A stretch of 64,000 nt of DNA from the NCBI GenBank assembly GCA_949357655.1, contig CASHTG010000006.1, positions 1,054,001 through 1,118,000 of the forward strand, given 5' to 3'. The notes under the pieces are model-generated. The model was given only the letters and a program-made list of their open reading frames with translations. It made no database searches and had not been told where the DNA came from. Made by a program: the position numbers and the translations under genes. This DNA comes from Parascedosporium putredinis (lineage: Eukaryota; Ascomycota; Sordariomycetes; Microascales; Microascaceae). Shown one piece after another: positions 34,549 to 46,547 of the stretch. Numbering within the stretch: position 1 is the first letter of the stretch; the number at the start of each line of letters is the position of its first letter.

Positions 34549-37500
34549 TGCAAGGTAGAGGTAGAAGGTTGGCGGGGTTAGATTGTGTGTTGAGAGAAAG
34601 TTGTTACGCTGCGAGATTGGAGACTGGTTTATTTAGTCTCGATTGAGTTCGCTGAAGCACCGGTGGCAGAGCAGCGGGCTCCCGCGAACGGATGATGCAC
34701 GCTAGATAACGGGCGGTCAGCATAACGTCCGATTCAGAAACCATGGGGAGACCAGACTACCAAACACTTACGAGTTAAGAAGGTTGGAGAACGTCTTGAC
34801 GACTGAGGCGACCGAGGCTACAAGTTCCTCGACCGCGAGTGTTGAGTAGGTTGTCTTAGAGAGGGGGTAAAGGGGAAGGTGGGTGGTGGTCAAGACAGAC
34901 AGTGACGAAGCAAGCTAGGGGTTATGAGCAAGAACCGGGAAACGGTAGACCGAAGAAAGGGGAGGTAGGTGATAGATGTGAAATAGGGAGAGGGGAGGAA
35001 GAGAGAGAGAAAGGAACTCAAAATCAAGGGGAAAGGCACTGGTTCATATACTTAACGAATATGTGGGACCGCTGCAAGTTGAGGGGTCTCGCTAGACCTA
35101 GATGCTCACTTCGGAGTTCTCGTGCCGCAGGAACTACATGAAGACTAAGCGGAGCTAAACTCCACTAGATATGGAAAGGGGCAGGAGCAGGAGCAGAGTG
35201 AGGAGGGACAGAGGATAGAGGGGCACAAAACAACACGAGCCCGCCACGTCGGTAGATATTCCCACATCCGATTGCATACAAGGAACAACCCGGGTTGCCC
35301 GATCCTAAGGCGGTGAAGGTTCAAAGGAAGGGTTGGTCGAGCAGGACACGATGTTGCCGGGTCTGTTCAAGAGCGATGCTGCTAGAGCTTTTATTTTATT
35401 TTATTTTTATTTTCTTCCCCTCCCGTTTTCTTGGGGTTCCCATTCTTCGCACGATTTGATCACGTCAATGCTAGTGTAGCTCCGTATCAGATCAATGTCG
35501 AGACGAGAGCCCAAAAAGGAGCGATGTCCAAGAAACTGCCTCGAGGCTTTTAGCCACCCGAGGGCTTGGTGCGGGGGCTTTCAGGTCTCAACCCCTCTAC
35601 CAATTCACGCACCACTCAACATTGAATTGAAAGACCGAGCGAATTCAAACACTTGAAATGGTTGGGGTATCTCAGTGAATTTGATACTTGTACGTCCACG
35701 GATCAATGGGACTTGGCAAGCGAGATTAACACAGGGAAGCACACAGCAAGCAAGCACAACAGATGTACGAAGTAAGATGCATGTGCACGCTCAAGTACGC
35801 TCTCCGTTCACGAGCAGAGAGCTCACAATTGAAGGGTCTTCTGGAACCTATCATACATGGAGGCCCCAAGGGCTGGTTCCTTGAGTTGCTTCCTTCAGGT
35901 CGTGTGCCACCGTTAACTGGTTATTAAGGCAATGCCAGAATGAGCATTGATGCCAGATGCAGAATGGGTCTCTTCTCATCTTGACCACAACTGATATTAC
36001 CCCAACATTTTCTCAATTGATCACTTGACCATTTGACACCATTTTTTTTCTTTCCGCCGGCGGGGTAGGCCAAGGGTCCTAGGAAAGGAAAAGGGTGGCG
36101 GGGAGCGGGGTGGTGGGGTTTCCTTGAATTGGAAGGGACAGACGTACCAACTATTACAACTGTCCGAAGAACGGCTGCCTCGGATTGGACTTATTAAGCC
36201 GTCGGGCAGGCGGACTTTGTTCATAGCGTTATTAGCGTCCAGGCGGATGCACAAAGCCAGCAGTATGCAACTAGGTTTGTCTTGACCCAGGGTCCCTGAC
36301 AAAGGATCTCGTGGCCTCTGGGTCTCAGGAAAAGGATAGGTAATGGGACTCCAACAATAAATCGTCGTCAACGATGGCCGAACCTTCCGAACCTTCCGAG
36401 AAGAACGACTGGAGAATGGAGACCGAGTCATCCCGCCTGCGTGCGATCTCGGGGTCATCTCTCAAATTTCCATTAAGTATAGGTGGGTCCGACACAAGGA
36501 CCAATCGGCTAATTATTCACACAACACCAAATAATATAGTTGCTTAACCAAGGGCCAGATCAACCGATCGATAGATATAGGGAACGTCTTCCAATGTTAT
36601 ATCCAAATGCGCCTTCGTTGAACTATTGAATGTATATATATATATATATACCTCGGGACAGTGGGGGTAAAACAGCTTGAAGAAATCCGGACCGGCGAAA
36701 CGAAACACTCACATTTTGCTCAATAGGTGAGGTTGCAGCTGCCAATTTATGAGTCAGCAAAGAGGCTCTGGCGCTGGAATTCTTCGAACTTTTTGTATTG
36801 TATTTCTCCTTCACATGGATGTTTTATACCGAGGTACACACCCTGATATTTACTTTGAAATATCACGATTAGGCACAATGTCTTGTCTTGTTTGACCAAC
36901 ACACGATGCACTAAGGATGCAGGAACATCAAAGAACGGTGCACCAATCGTGATGGGAAGCGCCGCCTCTAACCCCTCTCTATCATCCTTGTAAGCACCTT
37001 TAGAAACTCGTCTACACAGTACGAAGTAGGTGACAGTCCAAATACATAACTCATAAAGTAATACCGAGGTAAAGTAAAGTATAAACTTACATAGTGTTAT
37101 TAGGCTGTAAAATACTCGATCTGAAGTAGAATAGGTATTATTACCCGGCTCTGGATTTTGTCTTTTCGAAGTGGAGATCCTTTAGCGACCAATCATAAAG
37201 CTGAAGTGCACTACGAAGTACTTGTAGTTAGCAAAAGTGAGGTTGGCTGCTGGCTGGCTGGCCCATTAATTAAAGCAGCCAGCCATTGGTTGGCTGCCGT
37301 TCCAACTCTCAGTCTGCCCTTGCAGAGGGCACAAGACCAATAGAGGATAGGAGTTCGAATCTCGAAACTCTTATCAATTATTCGATCCAATCCATCCATA
37401 GATCTATTGGATCTAATATTGTACGAAGTATCAGAAGCCAGCGCAAGGGGTTGAAAAGGTTGGAACGTGACCACCCCCTCCCCCGCGGAAATATCCGTAG

Positions 37501-38552
37501 GCGGGCAGATAGATTATTATTCTCATTTCGAAGAAATCTACATTTCATCCTACCTGCCTACAGATCACAGGCGCCCGAGCTCAGCAAGTCATGAGTCAAG
37601 CATAATGGCCAGCTTTTATATCATTTGGTCGAACTCACCGTCGCTTCAGAGGCAAACCATGGTATGGAATGACCCCGAATCGGTCTTCTCATTTCAGCTC
37701 CATGACCTTTGGTCCAAATAGTAGCTGCAACTTGAAAACTATGAGACCGAGAGCCATGTGAGCTCCTCGCTCAGTAGTTCGTTGCCGCGGGTTGGAGTCA
37801 ACAGTATTGATTGATTCTACATACAACTTATATCTGCCATGTGTCGAAGAAAAATGAAATCCTACACATCTGAACCAGATGCGGCGATCATTAGTATCAG
37901 CGTCGCGGTGTTCCTTCAGACATCAATTTCGTCCCGGTCGCACGATCACCACTATGCATTTTGTAGCGCGGAGACCCCTGTTTTTGCGGGGTGGTTTCTC
38001 GCCCATCTCTGAGTGCCTCCTCACATTGCCGCAGGGTCCACGGACGCCACAGACAGGCTAGCATCCGTGCATTTCTATTACATCTATGGATCTAATGTAC
38101 ACACATGGTGGACAAGGGGTTCGTCTCCATTCGCCGCCCATCCACCCACACCCCCAACCCGAGACAAATATCGTATCACCTCGACCATTTAGCCCGCACA
38201 TCTCTTCGGACCTCGTGGTCGCCGTCAGCCAAGTATCAATCGCCGCCTCAAACCCCTCTAACGGCTACCCATATTCTTTAATTTCCTCGCGATGGGTCTT
38301 GGCGTCCCTCGTTCCTCTTGATTCCAAAAGCCCTGTAATACAATCTCTCAACTCCTTTCATCAGGCGTTTGAACCACGTCCGATTCGATCTTGCTCACCT
38401 TTCTCCTTTGACGATCAACTTCGCCTCAGCTAAAGACTCATATTCCCGACACCTATCTCGAAATCTATGCGAACCATCCTTAGAAAACTGCGCCCTCACC
38501 TCACACATCAGAATAAGCATTGGTCCTCAAAGTCCATCTCCTCCCACGCGGC
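34549..38552. other. 4-kb intergenic region between INO1 and the LIM gene
   Basis: Divergent promoters of INO1 (minus) and the LIM gene (plus). Contents are low-complexity A/G tracts near 34850-35030, TTTTA repeats at 35388-35415, and a TA microsatellite at 36632-36651. Open frames here are short and unrecognised. No tRNA was convincing. Confidence 0.5.
36632..36651. repeat. TA microsatellite
   Basis: Run of about ten TA dinucleotides in the INO1/LIM intergenic region. Confidence 0.75.
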
Positions 38553-40863
38553 ATGGCAAATCTTCCTAGGGATTCAACGCTATTACCTACCATAAAATGT
38601 TCGACATGTGGCGGACAGATCGAAATATCCCTTATGGGAGATCACGTTTGTAGTGGAACTGACTCTCAAGAAGGTAAATCAACGCGTAGATTCTTAGACA
38701 CAAAGGTTTTTACTTATGAGTTCATAGATCTCCTCACTCAAGACAAACCTTTGCCATATCGGTACGAGAGATCTAGGAGGCCCGAGAGGGCGCCTCCAAA
38801 GGTAGACACAAACGCGGCAAGTGAGTACATACACAGATATCAAGCCAACAGCTTAGGTGTGTCAATTTCACTGACGAGGTTTCCAAAGATGGAGGCTACA
38901 TACGCGCAGGACAATTGACACCCGTCAGTACCTCAAGTGGGTCTCGGAGCCTCTCCCCGAAAACGCCTGATGGCCGATCCGTTGGTAATCGCGTGAACGA
39001 CTTCTTTGAGCCTGCCATCGCAGGTGATTACGATTTGGTGAGATCACAGGAAAACCGAAGACCAGATGCTTATGGGAGCGGCCTCACGGAGCGGGATGGG
39101 TACGAACGTGATTCATTATACGCATCTTCGAGTCCGAAAAGACAGAAGCCCGATGTTCTACGGCGGATGAACACCATTACCCCGGGCCCTTTCGATGTAA
39201 AAGCGCGCGAGAATCGGTCCCGTAATGAATTTCCTACGAGGAACAACAAAGGATTAGACGAAAACCTCACTGGCACAACATCCTCGAATAGACCGGGTGT
39301 GTCTCTGGCCAGGAATAAATATGTAAACGGCGACCGCAATATGCCCACGAGAGTCAATGGGTATGGTGGATTGGACGCGCCAAACCCAATAGACTTTGAG
39401 CCCGAGCTATTCACCGCAAACAACCGTTCGGGCACTTTTCCGCGGCCGAATAATCCCGAAACCCCGATGAGGACTCCATCCGCGCCTGGCCCACGTCCCG
39501 ACCGCTATAGACTACCCGATGATGGTAGGCCCTACTTGCTAGGCCCAGACACCTCAAGATCTCCTCCCCACGGAATAGTACCATCAAGTCCATCACCTCA
39601 ACGAGAAGTGGTAGTCAATCTGTTGATCTTGCTGCAGAGTTTGGGATCGGAAATCCTTACCACACCCCCTCAGCGTCATTGTCGTCGGCAATTTCATTAT
39701 CTGGCCAAGATAGTAACTCGAGGTTGTCTCGGACGATCTCTAAACGCCTATCACCGAATGATGAGGGCCTCCCGGCAACTCGGGAATCGATGACTTGATG
39801 ATTGCCTTACAAGCTTCTATGAGGGACCGGCAATCTCCAACGGCTGTGCAACTTGATAGAAACCCCTCAATTAATTCAAGCCGGAGGGGCGGTCTCGTGA
39901 TGGTAAAAATTCCAGTCGCAGTCGAAGTGCCTCGCGACCCCGTCAACAAGGGCCTGCCTCTTACGAGACGCCCGCGTTCAATCTCAAACTCGAGGTTGAC
40001 CGCTACCAAGCGTCAGCTCGAGACCGGAGCGAGCCTAGATACGACCAAGATGCAAATATATCCTATTCGCGGACACCCGCCAGAGAATACCCCAATACGA
40101 AAGGGGTCAACTACAACCCCTCTATGCCGTCTCAAGGTTTACCCCGTGCCTCGGGCCCTCAAATGATACGCGGGCCTTGCAAAGCATGCAGTAAAGAAAT
40201 CCGGGGCAAAAGTATTTCCTCTGCAGATGGACGTCTAACTGGCAAGTATCACAAGGCTTGCTTTGTGTGTACTATGTGCCGGGAGCCTTTCTCATCGGCT
40301 GAATTTTATGTTCTCAAAGACAGGCCCTTTTGTGAGCTCCACTATCATGAACTTAACGGAAGTTTATGTGGTAGCTGTGGGAAGGGCATCGAGGGGCAGT
40401 ACTTGGAGGATGAAGCCCTTTCAAAATACCATCTCGGATGCTTTCAGTGTACAGATTGCGGGATATCGCTTTCTGATGGATATTTCGAGGTTGAAGGAGG
40501 ATATTATTGCGAGAGAGATGCGTGGAAGCGAGTCCAGTTCGACCCACCGGTATCGAATGGCTATAATATGGCTCTAGATGTGACTCTTACTAGTCCCGCC
40601 TCCGACTACTCACCAGCCCTCGCAAGTCTTATATCCCCAACGACGCCGGGAAATGGCCTCCAGGCGAACCTTTCACCCCTTTCTCCTATTCTCAGCCGCG
40701 GTCCACCAACACCCCTCGGCCTTCCCCACGTCCGGGCGACAAGGGACCAGCGGTACCACGACGACCCATCGGCCTGCCACGCGGTCAGAGACTGCCTCCT
40801 GGGATGGGGCCGGTCCCTCGGCCACGGATGAACAAACGTATGACCAGGCTCGGCATCATGTGA
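38553..40863 (+). CDS. LIM-domain protein, paxillin-like (Pxl1 type)
   Basis: Cytoskeleton/cytokinesis-type LIM protein of filamentous fungi. Exons 38553-38673, 38728-38820 and 38889-40863. The N-terminus MANLPRDSTLLPTIKCSTCG carries a conserved CxxC pair and MGDHVC. A long Ser/Pro/Arg-rich disordered middle follows (STSSGSRSLSPKTP, NDFFEPAI). Two adjacent LIM domains occupy about 40180-40530: CKACSKEIRG..CFVCTMC..CELHYHE, then CGSCGKGIEG..CFQCTDC..YYCERDAW. The basic tail ends MNKRMTRLGIM. Four one-base gaps are needed: near 39597, near 39788, in GGGG 39886-39889 and in CCCC 40676-40679. Repaired length is 2193 nt (730 aa). The frame across both LIM domains is itself intact. Fission yeast Pxl1 binds the contractile ring; an equivalent role here is inferred. 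Confidence 0.87.
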
Positions 40864-41708
40864 GGAAGCCTTCCCTTCACTAAATTTAAACATGCCTTCT
40901 ATTTCTCCATTACAACGCAGAAAGCGGAGTAGGACAGGTGGCCCACCCGCCAACACGCTTACATTCGCCATACCTCACCACCATCACTCTATACCCATCT
41001 TACCCATCTTTAATTCCCTACTCGACCAAGACGTCGGGTTGCTTTTTCTTTTTCTTTTTCTATTTCTGTTTCACTCATTTTTTTGTTACTTTACTTTTAT
41101 TGTTTTGTTTTTCCAAGGGGGCTGGAGTGGGTTGGTTTTCAAGGATGAACATATTCACAAGCGTTTTTACGACAGGCCCTCGACAGATTTTTTCCAGTCC
41201 GAAATAAAATCTGCATGCATTGCCAATAACTATTCATATATCAATCTCGGGGGTGGACGCAATGCTTCCTCTATTGCCGTCTTTTGACATTTATATTTGA
41301 ACGATATTTCAGACTCAAATTCAGATGGGATCGCGAGGACGGGTCCTCGTGCTCCCTCAAAGATGAAGCCGTTAGATATTGACCCTTGGACATCTGCTAG
41401 CATCCTGGTTTGGAATGAAGGCCGCCAGGGATCATGTTTAAACTACTTTAAGTGTAGGTTCAGGAACGTAGTTGTGAGTAAGTTCTACAAGTGAGGATTC
41501 TCCTTGGATTGCAAGTTTGATCCATGAATACACAATATGGCCTCTCCTCGCAACCTCACCTCGCCGCCTGTTCCAAAAGCATATCACCCGAACGCCCAGG
41601 CCATACCCTAGTATACCAGTACACTGGGTGATAATGATAAAAATCAAATAATTTATCCATGTCAAGGGAAAACAAACGAGATAAGGAGCACACCTTGCCT
41701 AGTTGTCG
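40864..41708. other. Convergent intergenic region LIM / sorting nexin
   Basis: About 840 bases with T-rich tracts (around 41040-41110). It holds both 3' UTRs and no gene. Confidence 0.5.
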
Positions 41709-44700
41709 TCAATGCGTCACAACCCTCACTACCTGGAGGAGAATGCCGAACATGAGACCTCGAGCAATTTCCTCGATCTGAAGACAGTCAAAGACGCGCC
41801 CAACTGCCTCATTCGTTGCGGACTGACCCATTACACCTGTAAGTGCGGCAGGCACACCACTTTGAATAAGAAGTTTTCTTGCCTTTTCACGTAACTTATC
41901 CTTCTCGCCCCGGGTCATCTCTGAAGGCCAGGCGGCTTTCTCCTCTTCTGTCGGAAGTGAATTTTCTCTTAGCTTATGCAAATGACTCGCAATACCGCTA
42001 TCGCAAGTGTTTGCATCAATTATCGAATGCTGAAGGAGTGACCTAATAGACAGAAGTGACGGGTTTCAGGCCGAAGAAGAAAGGATTTGGCCGCGCCTAA
42101 GAGCGTCCGTCGTATATTCAGGCCGATGACAAGGTATATAGCTCGTTAATGACAGCGAACATAAGCTCCACAGCAATGCTGGCCTCCTGTTCAGATAGTG
42201 GAGGCAAATGTTTTGAAATGTTCAAGCCTTCAGGACTCTTGGATGCCGCCATAGAGGGAGTTATTGAATTTGCTGACTTCACCGGGGAGGCAATTGCTAT
42301 TCGCCAAGGTCCTATCATTCGTTTGACATTCCTTGTGCTCCCGGCCGGCAACGTCTTGGTCATCAGAACTGTCGCAAGTAAGAGGTGGGGGTCTCGCACA
42401 ATCTAGACTCGTCAACGAAGAGGACCGAAGGGGCGCCCGGCTTGATGACCGACTATTATCGGTACTTCTACTCATGCTATCCGGCCGCTCATAAGGGGAT
42501 CGCTGAGTGTCAAAAGTTTCGCCGTCTGTGTCAAACTGAGAGCTCGGCCGTCGCTCCATTGGCGCAATTTTTGCCGGTTGTATGGAAATGACGGAGGACC
42601 TCTGGCTATCCATGCTATCCCGTGCTTTTGGGAATGGACAGGGGATGGCATGCTGTTAATTCGAGGGGCGTTGAGATGGCTAGGCGATTTGCTCCGCTCG
42701 CTGGAAGGTCTCTAAGCAAGGGTTGAGTTGGTTTTCTTTGCCCGAGACCCATGTTGCCCAATACTCCTGTGACGCCACCAACCACAGCCTTCCCGCCCTG
42801 CATAGCACCCTTGGGTGCGGTTGCAAGTACATCTAGCATATTCTTTCCGAAAATATCGAGACCGAATGTAGTCCGGTTATCATTGACGCTTGGCAGGCCC
42901 TGATCTTTATCTAGAAACCGCTTCATACCTTCGCTCTCAGCGAGGCTTGTGTACCAACATGCGTCTCGGACATATCTCTCCAGCTCCCCACGAAGGGATG
43001 AGCGTGTGTGCACTTTCCACGAGGGAAGGGCACTGTGCTGTTCTGAAAAAGCGATGGCCCCAGAGACGGTGGCAATACGACGAAGTATTTCGTGAAGTGC
43101 CTCAAAATCGGAATACTTTCTGATAATCATCCACCCGGGAAACCGCGAGGAGCATGGTTCAATTTGGATTAGATAATCCCAGCTCGGTTTATTTCGGATC
43201 AAGTTATTTTCATTGATGGCATCTTCATGAATTGTTATGGTGGCATTTTGAAGAGTGAGCGTGGCTGGTCGAGGTTCGTCACTTCCATCTGAGGTTTCCT
43301 GAGCAGGCGGGACTATCTGGTCAAAGCTCGTAAACTGAAATCTTGAGTTTTGTTTCGCCAGTTCGCCATTTTGAGTTGAGTCTGTATCCGTAGATTGGAC
43401 AGTGACCCGAGTACGGCATTGTTCTCCCTTTGTGGGATCGCTAATTATGGTATCCTTCACTGATGCCCCCTCAATCGATACATGCAATGATCGAGGAGAT
43501 ATGTTTCCTGGGAAGTTTGAGGAGATGTTGTGCCCTATGATATCATTCAGCAATGGGTCAATAGGATCGCGAAACGCCTCCCCACCATTGGCAGAGGAAA
43601 TGGTGTCGGATACACAGTTAGCCTCTTCCGCCACGAGAAGTGCGTTCATGCGCTTCATCTCTTCGAGAGCCTCCTCCATATCCTCGTCAGCCTTGCTTAG
43701 TTGTTTCTTATGATTACACAAGTTCTCTTTCTTCCCGATCTGGGCGATATCAGGAGCGGCAGCTCTCACAACAGTGACGGCCCCTGAAGTGCTATCAACG
43801 TCGGCAAAGACGGCAGCGTTGGCATCACGACCGGTCTGCATTCCAACATCGATTGCCTGGTTGAAGTCAGGCTCTCCATCTTCCAACAGATACACGATCC
43901 AGCTGTTTATCCACTCCGGCTTCGAGCACGTTGAAAGAGTAGATTCCAGGATGACGCCCGCCAATATCTCCTTAAGAAACATTCGAACAACTTCGCAGTC
44001 GTACGCTGGTTTCTCTAAAAAGCCGAGCAGATCCTCGGCAGCCATTTTAAGCTTTGAAGCCTGTTGTTTTTGATTTATAAGATTCGCAAGGTGTGAGTCA
44101 GGGTTCGATGTTAGATACGCATATACGGCATCGACGGGTGTAACTTTTGAATCTGGGGGCAATTCAGCAAAAGCCGCAGATAATTCGGAGCAAAGGACGA
44201 TAAGAATAGAGGACGAGTTGGTGAAGAAATCGAGAAAGGCACTAGCAGGTCTTTTCCGAGCAAGGTGATTTGCCGTCGATATTATGAACGAGGAGAGAAG
44301 CTTCCGGCAAGCGAGAGGAAAGGACCGATCCGAAGGAACGATTGGGCTGTACCACCATTTGATATAGTCTCGAAGGATCGCGTCAATCAACGACTTTAAC
44401 GCATCGCGCGTCTCGGGCCGAAAATCTTCGAACGACTTCATCAATATCTCGTGAGGAGCTCGAAGAGCGCTAGCGTTTGCCTCCGCCTCTTCTCCTCCCG
44501 GTAGGAAATCAATCGACTGATAACATCATAACCCTTATCCCCTCGGATAGCACGGGCAACATCGGGGTGGCTAGCCTCAAAAGCAACATATAGTAGAACT
44601 CCTCCGCAGGCGCCGATCAATAAAAGACCGATTCCACCCAGGGCAACATACATGAAAAGAGAAAAGGCTAAAGCGAGCACAAGAAATGTGCCAGGGGAGG

Positions 44701-44722
44701 CGGTGGCGACAAAATCAATCAC
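41709..44722 (-). CDS. PXA-PX-nexin C sorting nexin (membrane-anchored)
   Basis: Endosomal or ER-endolysosome contact protein of the Snx13/19/25 group without an RGS domain. The minus-strand start at 44722 gives two hydrophobic segments (FLVLALAFSLFMYVALGG and IGLLLIGACGGVLLYVAF). Next comes the PXA domain (DALKSLIDAILRDYIKWWYSP to LCSELSAAF, about 44400-44170) and a long linker. The PX domain spans about 43185-42890 (WDYLIQIEP, FPGWMIIRKYSDFEALHEIL, RYVRDACWY). The nexin C-terminal domain is split between ELMFAVINELYTLSSA (about 42170-42125) and ARKLLIQSGVPAALTGVMGQ through RGLMFGILLQVVRVVTH at the end. The frame breaks near 44490, between 42640 and 42600, near 42240, near 42115 and near 42070. 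The 609-codon core is unbroken. No intron is needed. The gene is probably intact apart from assembly indels. Confidence 0.87.
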
Positions 44723-45240
44723 AGAGGCAGTACTACTGTAAGTGCCAGTAGAACTGGGCTCGACCCTCCGGTGCAGGATTGATTCATTTGCAAAACGGCT
44801 CTCTGGAGCCCCGTCGATTCAGGCGTTATTACGCATTGTCCATCCTCGGTCAGATCCATCTTGGGTTATTGTGCGTGCTTGCGTGTAAGCTCCGTGTCCA
44901 GTGTTGGCAAGTTATAGCTAAGTCGGGATCGGTAACACCTCAAGCCGGATTTCGCGACATCACAGTCTCATTTCGGCGAAGGTGGTCAAGTTGATACGCC
45001 CGAGGCGCGGAAGCAGTTCAGACCTAAATAAAACAGAGGAACTAGCAGGTCAAACGTGCTGATGGGGAGTAAGTAGGATAAAAATACCCTGACAGGTATT
45101 AAAAATGCTGTCCGATGAGATGATTGCTGTCCATTGAAAGATTATCAATTAGCTTTGTCGACAAGATAGAAATCTCAGGAACCAGAGAATTCACAGTCAG
45201 CATCCTTAGTCAGGTGGTGGATCACATTCATTCATAAAGA
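44723..45240. other. Sorting nexin promoter and edge of the RIP block
   Basis: About 500 bases of normal composition. The change to AT-rich, CpA-poor DNA occurs at about 45240-45260. Confidence 0.55.
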
Positions 45241-45389
45241 GGTGAAAGAGAGACACTATTTTAAAGGTATATAAAGAAATAATAAAAAATAACAGTAAGT
45301 ATAAAGTTTTAAAAATAGTGATAAATTTTAATCTTTTAAGTTTTATATAAAAACTTTTAGATTTTTTAAAATTATTAAGCTATAAGAGG

Positions 45390-45645
45390 TTACTAGCTAA
45401 TTAATAATATAGGAGGATAATAAACCTTACTAGTCGACAATTCTAACTTATTAGAAGTTATAACCTTAGTACTAGCTTATAGTCCTAGCTTAGTTAGTGA
45501 ATATAGATAAGTAAGTAAAAGCTACCCTTAATAGTAAGCTATTTAGTAGAAATAGTAATTATAGAAAGAAAATAAAGGTAAGTAAGAAAGAGATTATAAG
45601 TAGGAGAGTAAGAATATACTAGATATAAAAAGGGAAGGAATTTTT
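45390..45645. repeat. Diverged repeat, copy A
   Basis: Aligns with copy B: both contain ACTAGCTAATAATAT-like starts, CTAACTTATTAGAAG/TATAACTTATTAAAAA and ACTAGCTTATA. It continues as the sequence found again after the gypsy element (AGTAAGTAAAAGCTA, GAGAGTAAG, ACTAGATATAAAA). Similarity may extend left to about 45250. Class unknown; it could be an LTR pair of a miniature element. Confidence 0.6.
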
Positions 45646-45987
45646 TATTAGCTAAAGAAAAGAACTAACTATTTTACTACCTTATATTTAATATTATAGC
45701 TTCTATTATAACTATTATATCTTATAAGGAAGTAATATTATAGTAACTTTTAAAGATTAGTAACTCTTATAGTAACTTAAAGATTACTATATCTCTCTAA
45801 TAGCTTACTAATAGTATAGTTATTAGTAAGCTAGTTAATATAACCTTTAGTTATAATAATTATAAATAAAATTTAATAAAATTATTAAAATATTAAAGAT
45901 AATAGTATTTATATATTTCTTTTATTTTAAAATTAGAACTTTTAAATTTTATATTTTAAATATTATATTATATTAATAAATATTATT

Positions 45988-46091
45988 AACTAGCTAATAA
46001 TATAAAAAGATAAATAAACTTTATAAATAGATAATTATAACTTATTAAAAATTATAATTTTAATACTAGCTTATAATTATAACTTAATTAA
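45988..46091. repeat. Diverged repeat, copy B, left part
   Basis: Matches copy A from about 45390. The match is interrupted at 46091 by the gypsy element and resumes at 53563. Confidence 0.6.
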
Positions 46092-46526
46092 TATAAAGGT
46101 ATTATTATATAGAGTAGAGAGGTATAATATATATAAAATAGTAGTAAAGTAGTAGAGAGTAGTAAGTAAGGAGTAGGGTAGATATATATTTAAGGTTTTA
46201 CTAATCACTACCTCCTTTTTCTATATCCTCCTTTCCTCTTCCTTCTTATAGTTATTCCTATAAGTTTACTATCTCTTTACCTTCCCCTCTTTCCTATATT
46301 AATTATTAGTTTCCCCTCTTTTTATTACTTTTCTTTATCCTTATCTAGCTAAAAGTCTACTATTAGTTTACTCTAATATATTAATACCCTTACTAACTTA
46401 TCTTTCTTATCTTTCTCTAGGTAGACTTTTAGTAAATCCCCTAAGGGTTCCTTTGAAGGTTATTCCTAGTCTATTCTAGCTATAGGGGACTATTAGTAGC
46501 CCTATAGGTTTTCCTTTATCCTAATA
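46092..46526 (-). repeat. 3' LTR of the gypsy element
   Basis: Direct copy of 53129-53562, starting TATAAAGGTATTATTATAT and ending in TAATA. The differences are mostly C/T and G/A, as expected from RIP. The canonical TG..CA ends appear as TA..TA. Confidence 0.92.
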
Positions 46527-46529
46527 TAG

Positions 46530-46547
46530 TCTCCCCCTTTTTTTACT
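46530..46547 (-). other. Polypurine tract of the gypsy element
   Basis: On the minus strand, a run of A then G (AAAAAAAGGGGGAG) abuts the 3' LTR. This is the usual plus-strand primer site. Confidence 0.75.

Noticed and set aside
34976..34984. ATGTGAAAT upstream of INO1, resembling the yeast inositol-responsive element
   Set aside because: The E-box core CANNTG is missing (the preceding base is G), and filamentous fungi may not use this control. Not called as a site.
37340..37370. GTTCGAATC resembling a tRNA T-loop
   Set aside because: No matching acceptor stem, D-arm or anticodon arm around it.
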